Assembly (NCBI GenBank): GCA_015231515.1
Contig: JADGBM010000028.1
Span: forward strand, 1-32,704
Direction of reading: 5' to 3'
Length of the DNA stretch: 32,704 nt
From: Desulfobulbaceae bacterium
GTDB lineage: Bacteria; Desulfobacterota; Desulfobulbia; Desulfobulbales; VMSU01
Shown here: in pieces, positions 24,476 through 32,594 of the stretch
How positions within the stretch are numbered: position 1 is the first letter of the stretch
How the letters are laid out: each line of letters starts with the position of its first letter
The notes under the pieces: generated by a model
What the model saw: the letters and a program-made list of their open reading frames with translations, nothing else
What the model was told of the DNA's origin: nothing
The model's database searches: none
Translations under genes and position numbers: made by a program

Positions 24476-27147
24476 AAAACCTGTCACCTCATATTAGAGC
24501 CAATCGCACTTTCTACATTCGGTGTGACTGGATGGTATTGATGACAGCACTGGTCATTTTTCTCTCGCTAGGAGTCCATGCCCAAGCGCAGGATAACGGC
24601 AAGGTAGGAGCCAGAGAAGTAGTCGCGGCCTTTCCCAAAAATTTTCCTCCCCACTGCTTTCTGGACGAAAAAGGGGAGCCGGCCGGGTTTGCCATTGATG
24701 TCCTGAATCGTGTCGCAAGTATGATAAACGTAACGGTTAGGTATAAACCGGAACATAGCTTTGTTGAGGCGGTCAACTCATTAAATGACGGAACAGCAGA
24801 CCTCATCCCTAACTCAGGGGTCACAGCTGAACGAGCACTTGAATATGATTTTACCATTCCTGTGGAGACCCTTAATGTTGTACTTTTTATTCGGAAGACA
24901 TCCCATGACATTAAGGGTTTAGATGATCTGGAAGGTCGGAAAGTTGCCGTACTCCCTACCAATGTTGGTGAACAAATTGTCCGTGAACGGGGAAATATCA
25001 CAGGTGTGGTCTACTCTGAAATATCGACTGCTCTTTTTGATCTGCTGGCCGGACATGTGGATGGATTCATTTATCCAAAACCGGCGGTCCTGAAACTGGC
25101 AAGACAAGCGAGAATCGATGATCATTTTACAATTGTCGGGCCACCGCTTGCTGAGATCAAGAGGGCAATCAGGTTGCGCAAAGGTGATCCGCTGTTGGAC
25201 CAGCTTAATCCGGCTTTGAAACAATTCCTCCGGACCAAAGACTACCAGAACATTTATATGAAATGGTATGGGAAACCGCAACCTTTTTGGACAACGACTA
25301 CAGTTGCCTTGACAATGGGAGCTATCTTATCTCTTCTGTTGTTTTGTATGTTTGTCTGGCGCTACAAAAGTTTAGCCCATTTGAATATCCTGTTAAATAA
25401 AGAAGCTAGTATTCGGAAAGAGGTAGAGGGAGAGCTCCGGACTCATCGAGACCGTCTTGAGGAATTGGTGTCTGCACGAACCAGCGAGTTAACCGAAAGT
25501 GAAGAGCGTTTCCACAATCTTTCTGATGCCGCTTTTGAGGGAATTGTTTTTACTGAAAAGGGAAGAATTCTTGAAACCAATGAAACTTTTTGCTCAATGT
25601 TTGGTTATCAATCGTCTGAACTTCTTAGCATGGATGCCAGCGACTGTGTAACTTTTGAAGAAAGAGAAAATGTTAAAAATAAAATACTTTCAGACTACGA
25701 ACTTCCTTATGAGACAGAAGGTTTAAAAAAAGACGGAACCACCTTCCCCATAGAGGTTCGAGCCAAGATGTTCACTTACCAAGGGCGTTTAGCAAGTGTT
25801 TCAGCAATCCGTGATATCTCTGACAAGAAGAAAGCCCAAGAGAAACTTGCCGTAAGCGAAGCCCAGCTCAAGAATGCTCAGCGTTTAGCTCATGTTGGCA
25901 ATTGGTCACTCAATCTGCAAACCAATTACCTGGAGTGGAGCGATGAGATATATCGGATCTTTGAGATAGAGAAGAAGAAATTTGCAGCATCATACGAGGC
26001 ATTCCTCGATGCCATTCACCCAGATGATCGTGAGATGGTGAATAAGGCATATAGCGGATCTCTCACCTCGAAAATACCTTTTTCGGTAGAGCACCGTCTG
26101 CTCATGAAGGACGGCAGAATCAAATATGTCATTGAACAATGTGAGTCTTACTATGATAATAACGGAGATCCAACAAGCTCTGTTGGGACAGTTCAGGATA
26201 TTACAAAGCGCAGAACGGCCGAACTTGAGCTTGAAAAACTCAACGAGGAACTCGAAAAGCGAGTCACAGAACGTACAAGGCAACTCCAGATAACAAGCAA
26301 CGATCTACAGGACACCCAGCGTTCCCTAATGAACATTGTGGAAGATCTCAATGAAAAAAGTAGGGAGCTTGAAATTTCTAATGCCAAACTTCAGGGACTC
26401 GATAGACTGAAATCCTTGTTTATTGCCTCCATGAGCCATGAATTACGGACCCCGTTGAACTCCATTATTGGATTTTCAACCATAGTTCTTGACGAATGGT
26501 TCGGACCCTTGAATGAAGAACAGAAGACAAAGTTGGCCATTGTTCTCAGGACCGGCAAACACCTGCTGACCTTAATCAATGATGTTATCGATGTCTCTAA
26601 GATCGAGGCGGGAAAAATGGATTCCACGATCGAAGAGTTTGATATTCGTGATCTTGCCAACGAGGCCCTTGAACTGGTTAAAAAAGACATTGATGACAAG
26701 GGCCTTTCCCTACAGATTGAGGTGAAGCCTAAAAAACTTCATGTTGATCGGCGTCGACTTTTTCAATGTTTGTTGAATCTGTTTTCAAATGCCGTCAAGT
26801 TTACCGAGCAAGGGACTATTACCATGAAAACCTCCCTGCTTAAAGGAAGCTCTACCTTTAATGGCAAGGATTGTCTGCAAATTACCGTCAGTGACACCGG
26901 TATCGGGATAGCAGAGAAAGATCTGCCCAGGTTGTTTACTCCATTTTACCGTCTTGATACACCCTTACGAGTGCGAGAAAAAGGGGCCGGTCTTGGCCTC
27001 TATCTGGTCAAAAAGATAACAGAGGAGATCCTCCAGGGCGAAGTCGGCATGGAAAGCATTTACGGCAAAGGGAGTTCATTTTTTATGAAAATTCCACTTG
27101 TTGCACAAACAGGGGAGGAAAACGATGAAAACAGTTCTGGTGGTTGA
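24472..27147 (+). CDS. Sensor histidine kinase with periplasmic SBP_bac_3 domain and two PAS domains
   Basis: The product has 891 residues, starting at GTG 24472 with AAGGGAG seven bases upstream; the start overlaps the preceding stop (GTGA). A signal sequence is followed by a type II periplasmic binding domain at about 45-270 (FPPHCFLDEKGEPAGFAIDV, GTADLIPNSGVTAERA, and YMKWYGKP at its end). TM is at about 278-298. PAS1 is at about 345-460 and PAS2 (PAS_3-like, WSDEIYRIFEIE, IHPDDREMV) at about 465-590. A coiled coil leads to HisKA H656 (SMSHELRTPLNS). The HATPase has LLNLFSNAVKF, DTGIGIAEKD and GAGLGLYLVK. It lacks its own receiver; the stand-alone receiver that follows is an obvious partner. 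The periplasmic domain probably senses an amino acid or similar small ligand. Confidence 0.93.
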   Translation: MKNLSPHIRANRTFYIRCDWMVLMTALVIFLSLGVHAQAQDNGKVGAREVVAAFPKNFPPHCFLDEKGEPAGFAIDVLNRVASMINVTVRYKPEHSFVEAVNSLNDGTADLIPNSGVTAERALEYDFTIPVETLNVVLFIRKTSHDIKGLDDLEGRKVAVLPTNVGEQIVRERGNITGVVYSEISTALFDLLAGHVDGFIYPKPAVLKLARQARIDDHFTIVGPPLAEIKRAIRLRKGDPLLDQLNPALKQFLRTKDYQNIYMKWYGKPQPFWTTTTVALTMGAILSLLLFCMFVWRYKSLAHLNILLNKEASIRKEVEGELRTHRDRLEELVSARTSELTESEERFHNLSDAAFEGIVFTEKGRILETNETFCSMFGYQSSELLSMDASDCVTFEERENVKNKILSDYELPYETEGLKKDGTTFPIEVRAKMFTYQGRLASVSAIRDISDKKKAQEKLAVSEAQLKNAQRLAHVGNWSLNLQTNYLEWSDEIYRIFEIEKKKFAASYEAFLDAIHPDDREMVNKAYSGSLTSKIPFSVEHRLLMKDGRIKYVIEQCESYYDNNGDPTSSVGTVQDITKRRTAELELEKLNEELEKRVTERTRQLQITSNDLQDTQRSLMNIVEDLNEKSRELEISNAKLQGLDRLKSLFIASMSHELRTPLNSIIGFSTIVLDEWFGPLNEEQKTKLAIVLRTGKHLLTLINDVIDVSKIEAGKMDSTIEEFDIRDLANEALELVKKDIDDKGLSLQIEVKPKKLHVDRRRLFQCLLNLFSNAVKFTEQGTITMKTSLLKGSSTFNGKDCLQITVSDTGIGIAEKDLPRLFTPFYRLDTPLRVREKGAGLGLYLVKKITEEILQGEVGMESIYGKGSSFFMKIPLVAQTGEENDENSSGG

Positions 27148-27499
27148 AGACAACCAAGATAATCTTGAACTAATCAGCATAGCTCTGAAAAGAAGCGGCT
27201 ACAAGGTCATATCTGCTGAAACCGGGGAAATGGGTGTTGAAATTGCTGTTCAGGAAAGACCATATTTTATTGTCATGGATATTGACCTGCCCGGCATAGA
27301 CGGCTTTGAAGCTACACGAAGACTGAGAGCGTCCGAAGCCAATTGCGATATACCTATCATAGCCATCACCTCTTTTGCCATGTCTGGGGATAAAGATAAG
27401 ATTATTGGGATCGGTTGCAACGGATATTTTGAGAAACCGATCAACCCCCTGACCATCGTTGATGATATCAATAAGATACTGGAGGAACTTGGCAAATGA
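27125..27499 (+). CDS. Single-domain response regulator (CheY/DivK-like)
   Basis: The product has 124 residues from ATG 27125, preceded by GGGGAGG. An upstream in-frame start at 27098 lies inside the kinase gene and is unlikely. All receiver residues are present: E8/D9 in VVEDN, phospho-acceptor D52 (FIVMDIDLPGIDG), the Thr of AITSFA and the Lys of FEKPINP. There is no output domain, so it works as a phosphate shuttle or by protein contact. It overlaps the upstream kinase by 23 bases and the downstream kinase by 4 (ATGA), implying a fixed stoichiometry. Confidence 0.93.
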   Translation: MKTVLVVEDNQDNLELISIALKRSGYKVISAETGEMGVEIAVQERPYFIVMDIDLPGIDGFEATRRLRASEANCDIPIIAITSFAMSGDKDKIIGIGCNGYFEKPINPLTIVDDINKILEELGK

Positions 27500-29535
27500 A
27501 GATCCTAATTGTTGACGATAACATTGATGACCGAGTCCTGTTGCGGCACATTGTTGAAAGAAATGGACATGAGCCTATCGAGGCCAAAGATGGAAAGGAA
27601 GGCCTTGAAATTGCCGTACACCACCATCCTGACCTGATTATCTCAGATGCCCTGATGCCTGTTATGGATGGATTTGTCTTTCTCAAAAAAATAAAAGAGG
27701 ATGAAGTCCTGCGAACCATCCCTTTTATCTTTTACTCTGCCACCTATCAAGAAGATAAGGACGTGGCACTTGCTAAAAGGCTAGGCGCTCGCGCTTATAT
27801 TTTTAAACCCAAAGATCCCATTGAGTTGTGGGCTGAAGTTGAGCAAACACTTTTTAGTTGCCAGCAAGAGACCGCAGTTTCGTCCAAATTACTCAAGGAA
27901 GACGAAGTTGAATGTCTTGAGCAGTACAGCGAAATTGTTGCAACTAAACTCGAAGAAAAAGTTGCTGAACTGGAAAATGCCCTATGCCTTTGCGTGGAGT
28001 CTGAACGAGAGATACAAGAACAACATGAATGCCTGCAAAATGTCCTGGATGCCCTGACCCATCCATTTTACATCATCAATGCCAGCGACTATACAATTGT
28101 TCTGGCAAATAAGGCTTCTCATTTGTCAAGATATAAGGCCGGGATCACTTGCTACCAGCTTACCCACAATCAGAGTAAACCTTGTACGGGACAAGATCAC
28201 CCATGCACCATCATTGAAATAAAGAAGAACCTGGGTCCGGTTGTACTGAAACACACTCATTTAAACGCTGAGGGCGAGGCGAGAACTGTTGAAGTGCATG
28301 GGTATCCGATTTTCGCGTCCGACGGTACAGTCGAGCGGGTGATTGAATATTGTATCGATGTGACAGAACAGGACGAACTGAAGAGGCAGTTACAACAAGC
28401 TCAGAAGATGGAAGCAATTGGTACTCTCGCTGGAGGAATTGCGCACGATTTTAATAACATTTTAACTGCTATTCTCGGGTATTCGGAAATGGTTCTTGAA
28501 CAATTGCCGGATGGGAGCATGCTTCGGATGCAACAAGAACAAGTCATTAAAGCTGGAGATCGGGCAAAAGAGCTTGTTCGGCAGATTTTAGCTTTCAGCA
28601 GACAAGACAATCAGGAAAGGATACCAATGCAAATCCATATGATCGTCAGAGAGGCACTGAGCTTATTGCGATCCTCAATTCCAACTACAATAGAGATAAT
28701 CACAAACATCGATACAAAAGCGGGTATGGTGCTGGTGGATCCAACGCAGATTCATCAGGTAGTAATGAATTTGTGCACTAATGCGTATCATGCAATGCGG
28801 ATAACTGGCGGAACCATGACGATTAATCTGTCTGCTTGCCAGATTGGGAAAGAAGAATTACTTGCTCAAACTAAGATTTTATCTCCCGGTATCTACGTGA
28901 AACTTGAGGTGAGCGATACCGGTTGTGGTATAGACAAAAATACATTGGGAAAAATATTTGATCCGTACTTCACAACTAAAAAGAAGGGTGACGGTACCGG
29001 ACTTGGCCTGTCTGTAGTTAACGGTATTGTAAAGAACTATGGCGGATATGTCTCAGTGTCAAGTGCGTTAGGGATAGGTTCAAAATTTGAGGTGTATATC
29101 CCGAGTATTCATGCCGTAGGAGATGTCACAAAAACTGAGCAAAAAGGATACCCATATGGAACAGAAAATATTCTTATTGTGGATGACGATGATAGTATTG
29201 TGAACTTGCAGCAGTTGATGCTTGAAAACCTCGGGTATCATGTGCGTTCTTTCACAGATAGCAATGAACTTTTACAGGCCTTTAAAAGTCTGCCTGGTGA
29301 AGTTGATCTGGTGGTTACGGATATGACCATGCCCGAGATGACCGGTGCGAAACTTAGCCAAAAACTCATGGCGGTGCGGCCTGATATTCCTGTGATTATT
29401 TGTTCCGGGTTCAGTGAGTTGATCGATGCAGGAAAAGCTGAAGCTCTTGGAATCAAGGCATACCTCAAAAAACCTGTCTCAAAAAGAGATTTGGCAGAGA
29501 CAGTTCGCCGGGTATTGGATGAGAAAAATGGTTGA
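27496..29535 (+). CDS. Soluble hybrid kinase REC-PAS-HK-REC with Cys-rich PAS
   Basis: The product has 679 residues and no TM segments, so it is cytoplasmic. The N-terminal receiver has D51 (LIISDALMPVMDG). A coiled coil (about 140-190) leads to a PAS domain (about 185-297) with C219, C230 and C237 in CYQLTH...KPCTGQDHPC. HisKA has H317 (GGIAHDFNNILTAILGY), the NtrB-like variant. The HATPase has MNLCTNAYHAM, DTGCGID and GDGTGLGLSVV. The C-terminal receiver has D609 (LVVTDMTMPEMTG) and a Lys in LKKPVSK. An input receiver before the kinase suggests it is modulated by phosphorylation from another kinase, probably its operon neighbour. The Cys set may bind metal or respond to redox; that part is inference. 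Confidence 0.93.
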   Translation: MKILIVDDNIDDRVLLRHIVERNGHEPIEAKDGKEGLEIAVHHHPDLIISDALMPVMDGFVFLKKIKEDEVLRTIPFIFYSATYQEDKDVALAKRLGARAYIFKPKDPIELWAEVEQTLFSCQQETAVSSKLLKEDEVECLEQYSEIVATKLEEKVAELENALCLCVESEREIQEQHECLQNVLDALTHPFYIINASDYTIVLANKASHLSRYKAGITCYQLTHNQSKPCTGQDHPCTIIEIKKNLGPVVLKHTHLNAEGEARTVEVHGYPIFASDGTVERVIEYCIDVTEQDELKRQLQQAQKMEAIGTLAGGIAHDFNNILTAILGYSEMVLEQLPDGSMLRMQQEQVIKAGDRAKELVRQILAFSRQDNQERIPMQIHMIVREALSLLRSSIPTTIEIITNIDTKAGMVLVDPTQIHQVVMNLCTNAYHAMRITGGTMTINLSACQIGKEELLAQTKILSPGIYVKLEVSDTGCGIDKNTLGKIFDPYFTTKKKGDGTGLGLSVVNGIVKNYGGYVSVSSALGIGSKFEVYIPSIHAVGDVTKTEQKGYPYGTENILIVDDDDSIVNLQQLMLENLGYHVRSFTDSNELLQAFKSLPGEVDLVVTDMTMPEMTGAKLSQKLMAVRPDIPVIICSGFSELIDAGKAEALGIKAYLKKPVSKRDLAETVRRVLDEKNG

Positions 29536-29603
29536 GTTGTCCAACAAAAAAACTTTTGCTTTTTGAGATATTAAGACGGAATTCCACGGCTGAAACTAAC
29601 AAG

Positions 29604-29829
29604 CTCAACTTTCCGGGTTAATGTATTGTATGCACTTAATGGTATTTTTCGTAGGTTGGGTTACATTTCAATGGCCACCGGAATTGTTGGGTTTGAGGAA
29701 ATACAGACTATTTACTGATTTCCCAGCACCTCAAACCCAACAAACTTGGCAGTATGAAATAAAATCAACCCAACCTACGCGACAATAATCACGAAACAAC
29801 AACGGGTTATGCCACCCCGGAAAGTTGAG
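29604..29829. mobile_element. Nested inverted-repeat element (MITE-like, no ORF)
   Basis: Outer perfect 14-bp arms CTCAACTTTCCGGG (29604-29617) and CCCGGAAAGTTGAG (29816-29829) enclose a second element. That inner element is bounded by 13-bp arms CGTAGGTTGGGTT (29650-29662) and AACCCAACCTACG (29767-29779). Inside it are 15-bp arms TTGTTGGGTTTGAGG (29684-29698) and CCTCAAACCCAACAA (29729-29743). No reading frame of note lies within. The GTAGGTTGGGTT motif is a widespread dispersed repeat in bacteria. The layout fits a non-autonomous element, possibly one inserted into another, and it may also terminate the kinase operon. The rest of gap 29536-29868 shows nothing. Confidence 0.7.
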
Positions 29830-29868
29830 TAACAAGCGAAATACAAGATAAATGGGTGCCAAATTTCC

Positions 29869-30084
29869 TTATACAAGGCCCCTATCCTTTGCTGCTTGGT
29901 AATAGATACAACCTGAATTGATACATGCGGCTGGTTTATCTCTGCCGAGTTTTTCCTTCATAAGTAGAATGCCATCATGGTTGCATAATGTTCTTTCAAC
30001 TTCCCAACAATGCTTATTATCTTTTCGCTGAAACATTGGGCAGTCTTGGTTTTTGCATCCTAAGTACTCATAGCATGTTTCCAT
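29869..30084 (-). CDS. Small Cys-rich protein, CW-type motif
   Basis: The product has 71 residues with a good ribosome site (AGAGG, six to seven bases before ATG 30082-30084). Seven cysteines stand out: C4 and C10 in CYEYLGC, C15 in DCPMF, the Cys of HCWEVERTLC and its partner, and the pair in AACINSGCIYY. Similar CWE...C...C stretches occur as small proteins or N-termini of signalling proteins in Desulfobacterota. Metal or Fe-S binding is plausible. No signal peptide is seen, so it is probably cytoplasmic. It stands alone, facing the kinase island. Function is unknown. Confidence 0.7.
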   Translation of the reverse strand: METCYEYLGCKNQDCPMFQRKDNKHCWEVERTLCNHDGILLMKEKLGRDKPAACINSGCIYYQAAKDRGLV

Positions 30085-30223
30085 GGTGAACCTCTTTTTA
30101 AGCTACGTTGCGGTGGACTGTCAGAGAAATTGTTACTGCAGAACGCTGCCAATAACCGGCGGCCATAGCCGTCCGCGTTAATTGGCCTTGTTATTTTAAC
30201 CTTTACCCGATCGCGCCAGTTGT

Positions 30224-30229
30224 TGTCAA
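30224..30229 (-). promoter_or_regulatory. Candidate -35 box upstream of the Cys-rich gene
   Basis: A perfect TTGACA lies on the minus strand in gap 30085-30247, with only weak -10 candidates (TAAAGG at 18 bases spacing). An imperfect GGCGGC/GCCGTCC inverted repeat is also present near 30163-30177. No gene was found in this gap. Confidence 0.25.
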
Positions 30230-30247
30230 TTTAGACATTTTTTTTCT

Positions 30248-31165
30248 CTACACTTCTTCTTGTGACGTTCCAAAGATAAAGCGACAAGCAGCATTCTGTA
30301 TTGCAACGACAGCTGGGTGCTTTATTATTCGCTCAATAGATATCGCATAAAATTGTTCTTTAACAGCATCTGCCCTTCCAACAATTTTTACATTGTGTTG
30401 CAGTTGAACTTCTTTTTCAATTATTGAGGGAGCTGCAAAAAAACCGTCACCAGCCTGACCGAAAACCTTTAGCAATGCCGGGTCATCAAATTCGCCTGAT
30501 ATATTTGGTCGAATATCTATAGAATCAAACCATTGATCAAGGGAACCTCGCAAGGCAGACATAGGACTGGGAAGTAACATCGGCATGCGATCTAATGATT
30601 GGGGGAACTCTCCCTCTAATCCAGCGACAAGATGATCACTTCCAAAAAAACTCACTCCGCATTCGCCAAGTAAATGGCTGTAAGCTTTAACGCTTAGGCC
30701 AGGTTTCACTGGTGTATCAGTTAGCACAATATCAAGACTATGAACGGAGAGTTCCGCCAGAAGCTGATCCGCCTTCCCTTCATGGCACACAAGGCGTACC
30801 TGCTCAGGAAGATGCAAGGCTGGTTCTAAAAGTTTACGGACTACCAATTTGGGCAAAGCATCTACGACACCAACAATTAAGCGCAATGGGCCAAACATTG
30901 GTCTCCCCTTAACCGTGTCCATCATTTCTCGGCCAAGGGCGAAAATCTCATCTGCGTATCGCAAGGCAACTCGCCCCATCTCGGTCAGCTCTAGGTTGCG
31001 ACCAACTCGGTGGAAGAGTTTGCCGCCCAGCGTCTCTTCAAGTTTACTAACTTGGGCACTAATAGTGGAAGGTGCCAGGTGCAGCCGTTCACTAGCTCGG
31101 CTTATGCTTTCCTCCCTCGCTACTGACCAGAAATAGTATAAATGGTGATAATTAAGCCACTCCAT
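30248..31165 (-). CDS. LysR-family regulator of the NhaR type
   Basis: The product has 305 residues with an ideal ribosome site (AGGAG) before ATG 31163-31165. The N-terminal winged helix starts WLNYHHLYYFWSVAREES and continues SRASERLHLAPSTISAQVSKLE. The effector domain carries stretches shared with E. coli NhaR: ADALPKLV, GECGVSF, GEFDDPALLKVFG and IIKHPAVVAI. NhaR activates the Na+/H+ antiporter gene nhaA in enterobacteria, but no antiporter is in this window. It is divergent from ccsA across 108 bases, so ccsA is a candidate target along with its own promoter. Confidence 0.88.
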   Translation of the reverse strand: MEWLNYHHLYYFWSVAREESISRASERLHLAPSTISAQVSKLEETLGGKLFHRVGRNLELTEMGRVALRYADEIFALGREMMDTVKGRPMFGPLRLIVGVVDALPKLVVRKLLEPALHLPEQVRLVCHEGKADQLLAELSVHSLDIVLTDTPVKPGLSVKAYSHLLGECGVSFFGSDHLVAGLEGEFPQSLDRMPMLLPSPMSALRGSLDQWFDSIDIRPNISGEFDDPALLKVFGQAGDGFFAAPSIIEKEVQLQHNVKIVGRADAVKEQFYAISIERIIKHPAVVAIQNAACRFIFGTSQEEV

Positions 31166-31193
31166 AATTCTCCTTTCGCTATTTACGAACGAT

Positions 31194-31212
31194 AATAGCT
31201 AAATTTTCTATT
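31194..31212. promoter_or_regulatory. Candidate LysR operator in the nhaR-like/ccsA gap
   Basis: AATAG (31194-31198) and CTATT (31208-31212) form a short dyad around nine AT-rich bases, in the style of LysR sites though not an exact T-N11-A. It lies about 30 bases upstream of the regulator ATG and about 60 upstream of ccsA. No convincing full promoter was recognised in the gap. Confidence 0.3.
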
Positions 31213-31273
31213 TGTTGCAACTGTGTTCTTGTCTTATCTTAGTTTTAACGAAATAAAACATTAAGGTGTAATT

Positions 31274-32107
31274 ATGGATAGTTCACAATTTCTCGGTATC
31301 ACAACATTTGCCTATTTACTATCAGCAGTTGCCTATGTAGGGATTTTTGTTTTTCGAGCCCGAAATCTTGGAATTGCGGCAACTGTGGTAACAGCCCTGG
31401 CTTTTATAATCAACACAACCGGAATAGGACTCCGGTGGGTTGAGTCTCACCAGATGGGGATTGGTTATGCCCCATTGTCAAACATGTATGAATCGCTGGT
31501 CTTTTTCTCCTGGTCGATTGCTATCTTTTATCTATGGGTCGAATATAAATACAAAAATCGCTTTCTTGGCGCTTTTGCCATGCCATTTGCGGCGCTGGCA
31601 ATGATACTGGCTGAAATGAAAAACCCTGCAATTACGCCTCTTGTACCTGCCTTACAAAGCAACTGGCTTATCGCTCATGTTGTAACTTGCTTCATCGGTT
31701 ACGCTGCCTTTGCAGTGGCCAGCGGCTTTGGCGCCATATATCTGATAAAAAATAGAGAAACGACAAATAATACGACTGGGAAATTTCTGTCACAATTGCC
31801 TCCTTTAAAAGCCCTTGATGACATTCTGAACAAGACTCTTGTTTTTGGATTTCTTTGGCTATCGGCGGGAATAATAACTGGTGCTATTTGGGCTAATTCT
31901 TCATGGGGAACCTATTGGAGTTGGGATCCTAAAGAAACCTGGTCGCTAATAACCTGGTTTATTTATGCTGCAGCCATACACTTCCGTTTCACAAAAGGAT
32001 GGACAGGCCAAAGAGTTGCATGGTTTTCCATCATTGGCTTCGCTTCAGTTATGTTCACTTACTATGGGGTTAATTATGTCCTTTCCGGACTACATAGTTA
32101 CGGGTAG
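31274..32107 (+). CDS. ccsA: System II cytochrome c assembly protein CcsA (CcmC/CcsA family)
   Basis: The product has 277 residues and about eight hydrophobic segments. The heme-handling tryptophan-rich WWD motif is present (SSWGTYWSWDPKETWSLITW). Conserved His residues occur in SNWLIAHVVTCFIGYAAF and AAIHFRFTKGW. With ResB/CcsB this protein exports heme and attaches it to CxxCH apocytochromes in the periplasm. No resB neighbour lies in the window, so the partner must be elsewhere. The ribosome site AAGGTG precedes the ATG. The window encodes one CxxCH client, the heme sensor at 22922. Confidence 0.9.
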   Translation: MDSSQFLGITTFAYLLSAVAYVGIFVFRARNLGIAATVVTALAFIINTTGIGLRWVESHQMGIGYAPLSNMYESLVFFSWSIAIFYLWVEYKYKNRFLGAFAMPFAALAMILAEMKNPAITPLVPALQSNWLIAHVVTCFIGYAAFAVASGFGAIYLIKNRETTNNTTGKFLSQLPPLKALDDILNKTLVFGFLWLSAGIITGAIWANSSWGTYWSWDPKETWSLITWFIYAAAIHFRFTKGWTGQRVAWFSIIGFASVMFTYYGVNYVLSGLHSYG

Positions 32108-32373
32108 AGAAAAATATTAGTGAGGTGGGCCAAACACAAAACTTTTTAACGATGGGTCAAGTGAGAAAAACAGTTCTGGAAACGATGACAGTGATGATAG
32201 CGGTAGCCGTTAATGATGGTACGGCGCCCCTGATGACGGTGATAAATCACAAGGAGAAATGGATCGCATGCCTCTTATAAAAAGGGCAAGAAACGAAAAA
32301 GTCTCCCAGGTGAACTCCTGGACTATTAATCGACTTTTCATAACCTAATTTTAGTGAATTGAAAGGATAACAA
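32108..32373. other. Gap after ccsA with possible decayed coding sequence
   Basis: No convincing gene. One plus-strand frame (about 32146-32212) reads an acidic Ser-rich stretch, NDGSSEKNSSGNDDSDDSGS, and then hits stop codons at 32213-32218. The same frame resumes as APDDGDKSQGEMDRM. A small CCAGG/CCTGG hairpin (about 32311-32326) has no T-tract. AAGGA (about 32363-32367) serves the next gene. Confidence 0.3.
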
Positions 32374-32577
32374 ATGAAGAAACCAAGTTTATCAGCAACA
32401 GACCTTAAACACCTTATTAATCACGCAATTTCCGATCTGGAAATAACAAACACCGAATACCAGGAAATCATGAACCTGGCGCATGCTGACGGTGTTATCG
32501 ACAAAGAAGAAAAAGCACTGCTTTCTCACTTTCAGCAAATGATCAGTAACGGCACTGTAAAAAGAGTGCGAGGTTGA
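32374..32577 (+). CDS. Small TerB/EF-hand-like protein
   Basis: The product has 67 residues with an AAGGA ribosome site upstream. It is predicted all-helical and soluble. The central AHADGVIDKEEKALL resembles the D-G-x-I-D-x-x-E loop of EF-hands and the ADGxxxxxE motif of TerB-like proteins. The first two canonical calcium ligands are missing. The tail MISNGTVKRVRG looks conserved-style rather than random. Function is unknown. It stands alone between ccsA and a palindrome cluster. Confidence 0.65.
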   Translation: MKKPSLSATDLKHLINHAISDLEITNTEYQEIMNLAHADGVIDKEEKALLSHFQQMISNGTVKRVRG

Positions 32578-32594
32578 AGGTAAATATTCGGTTT

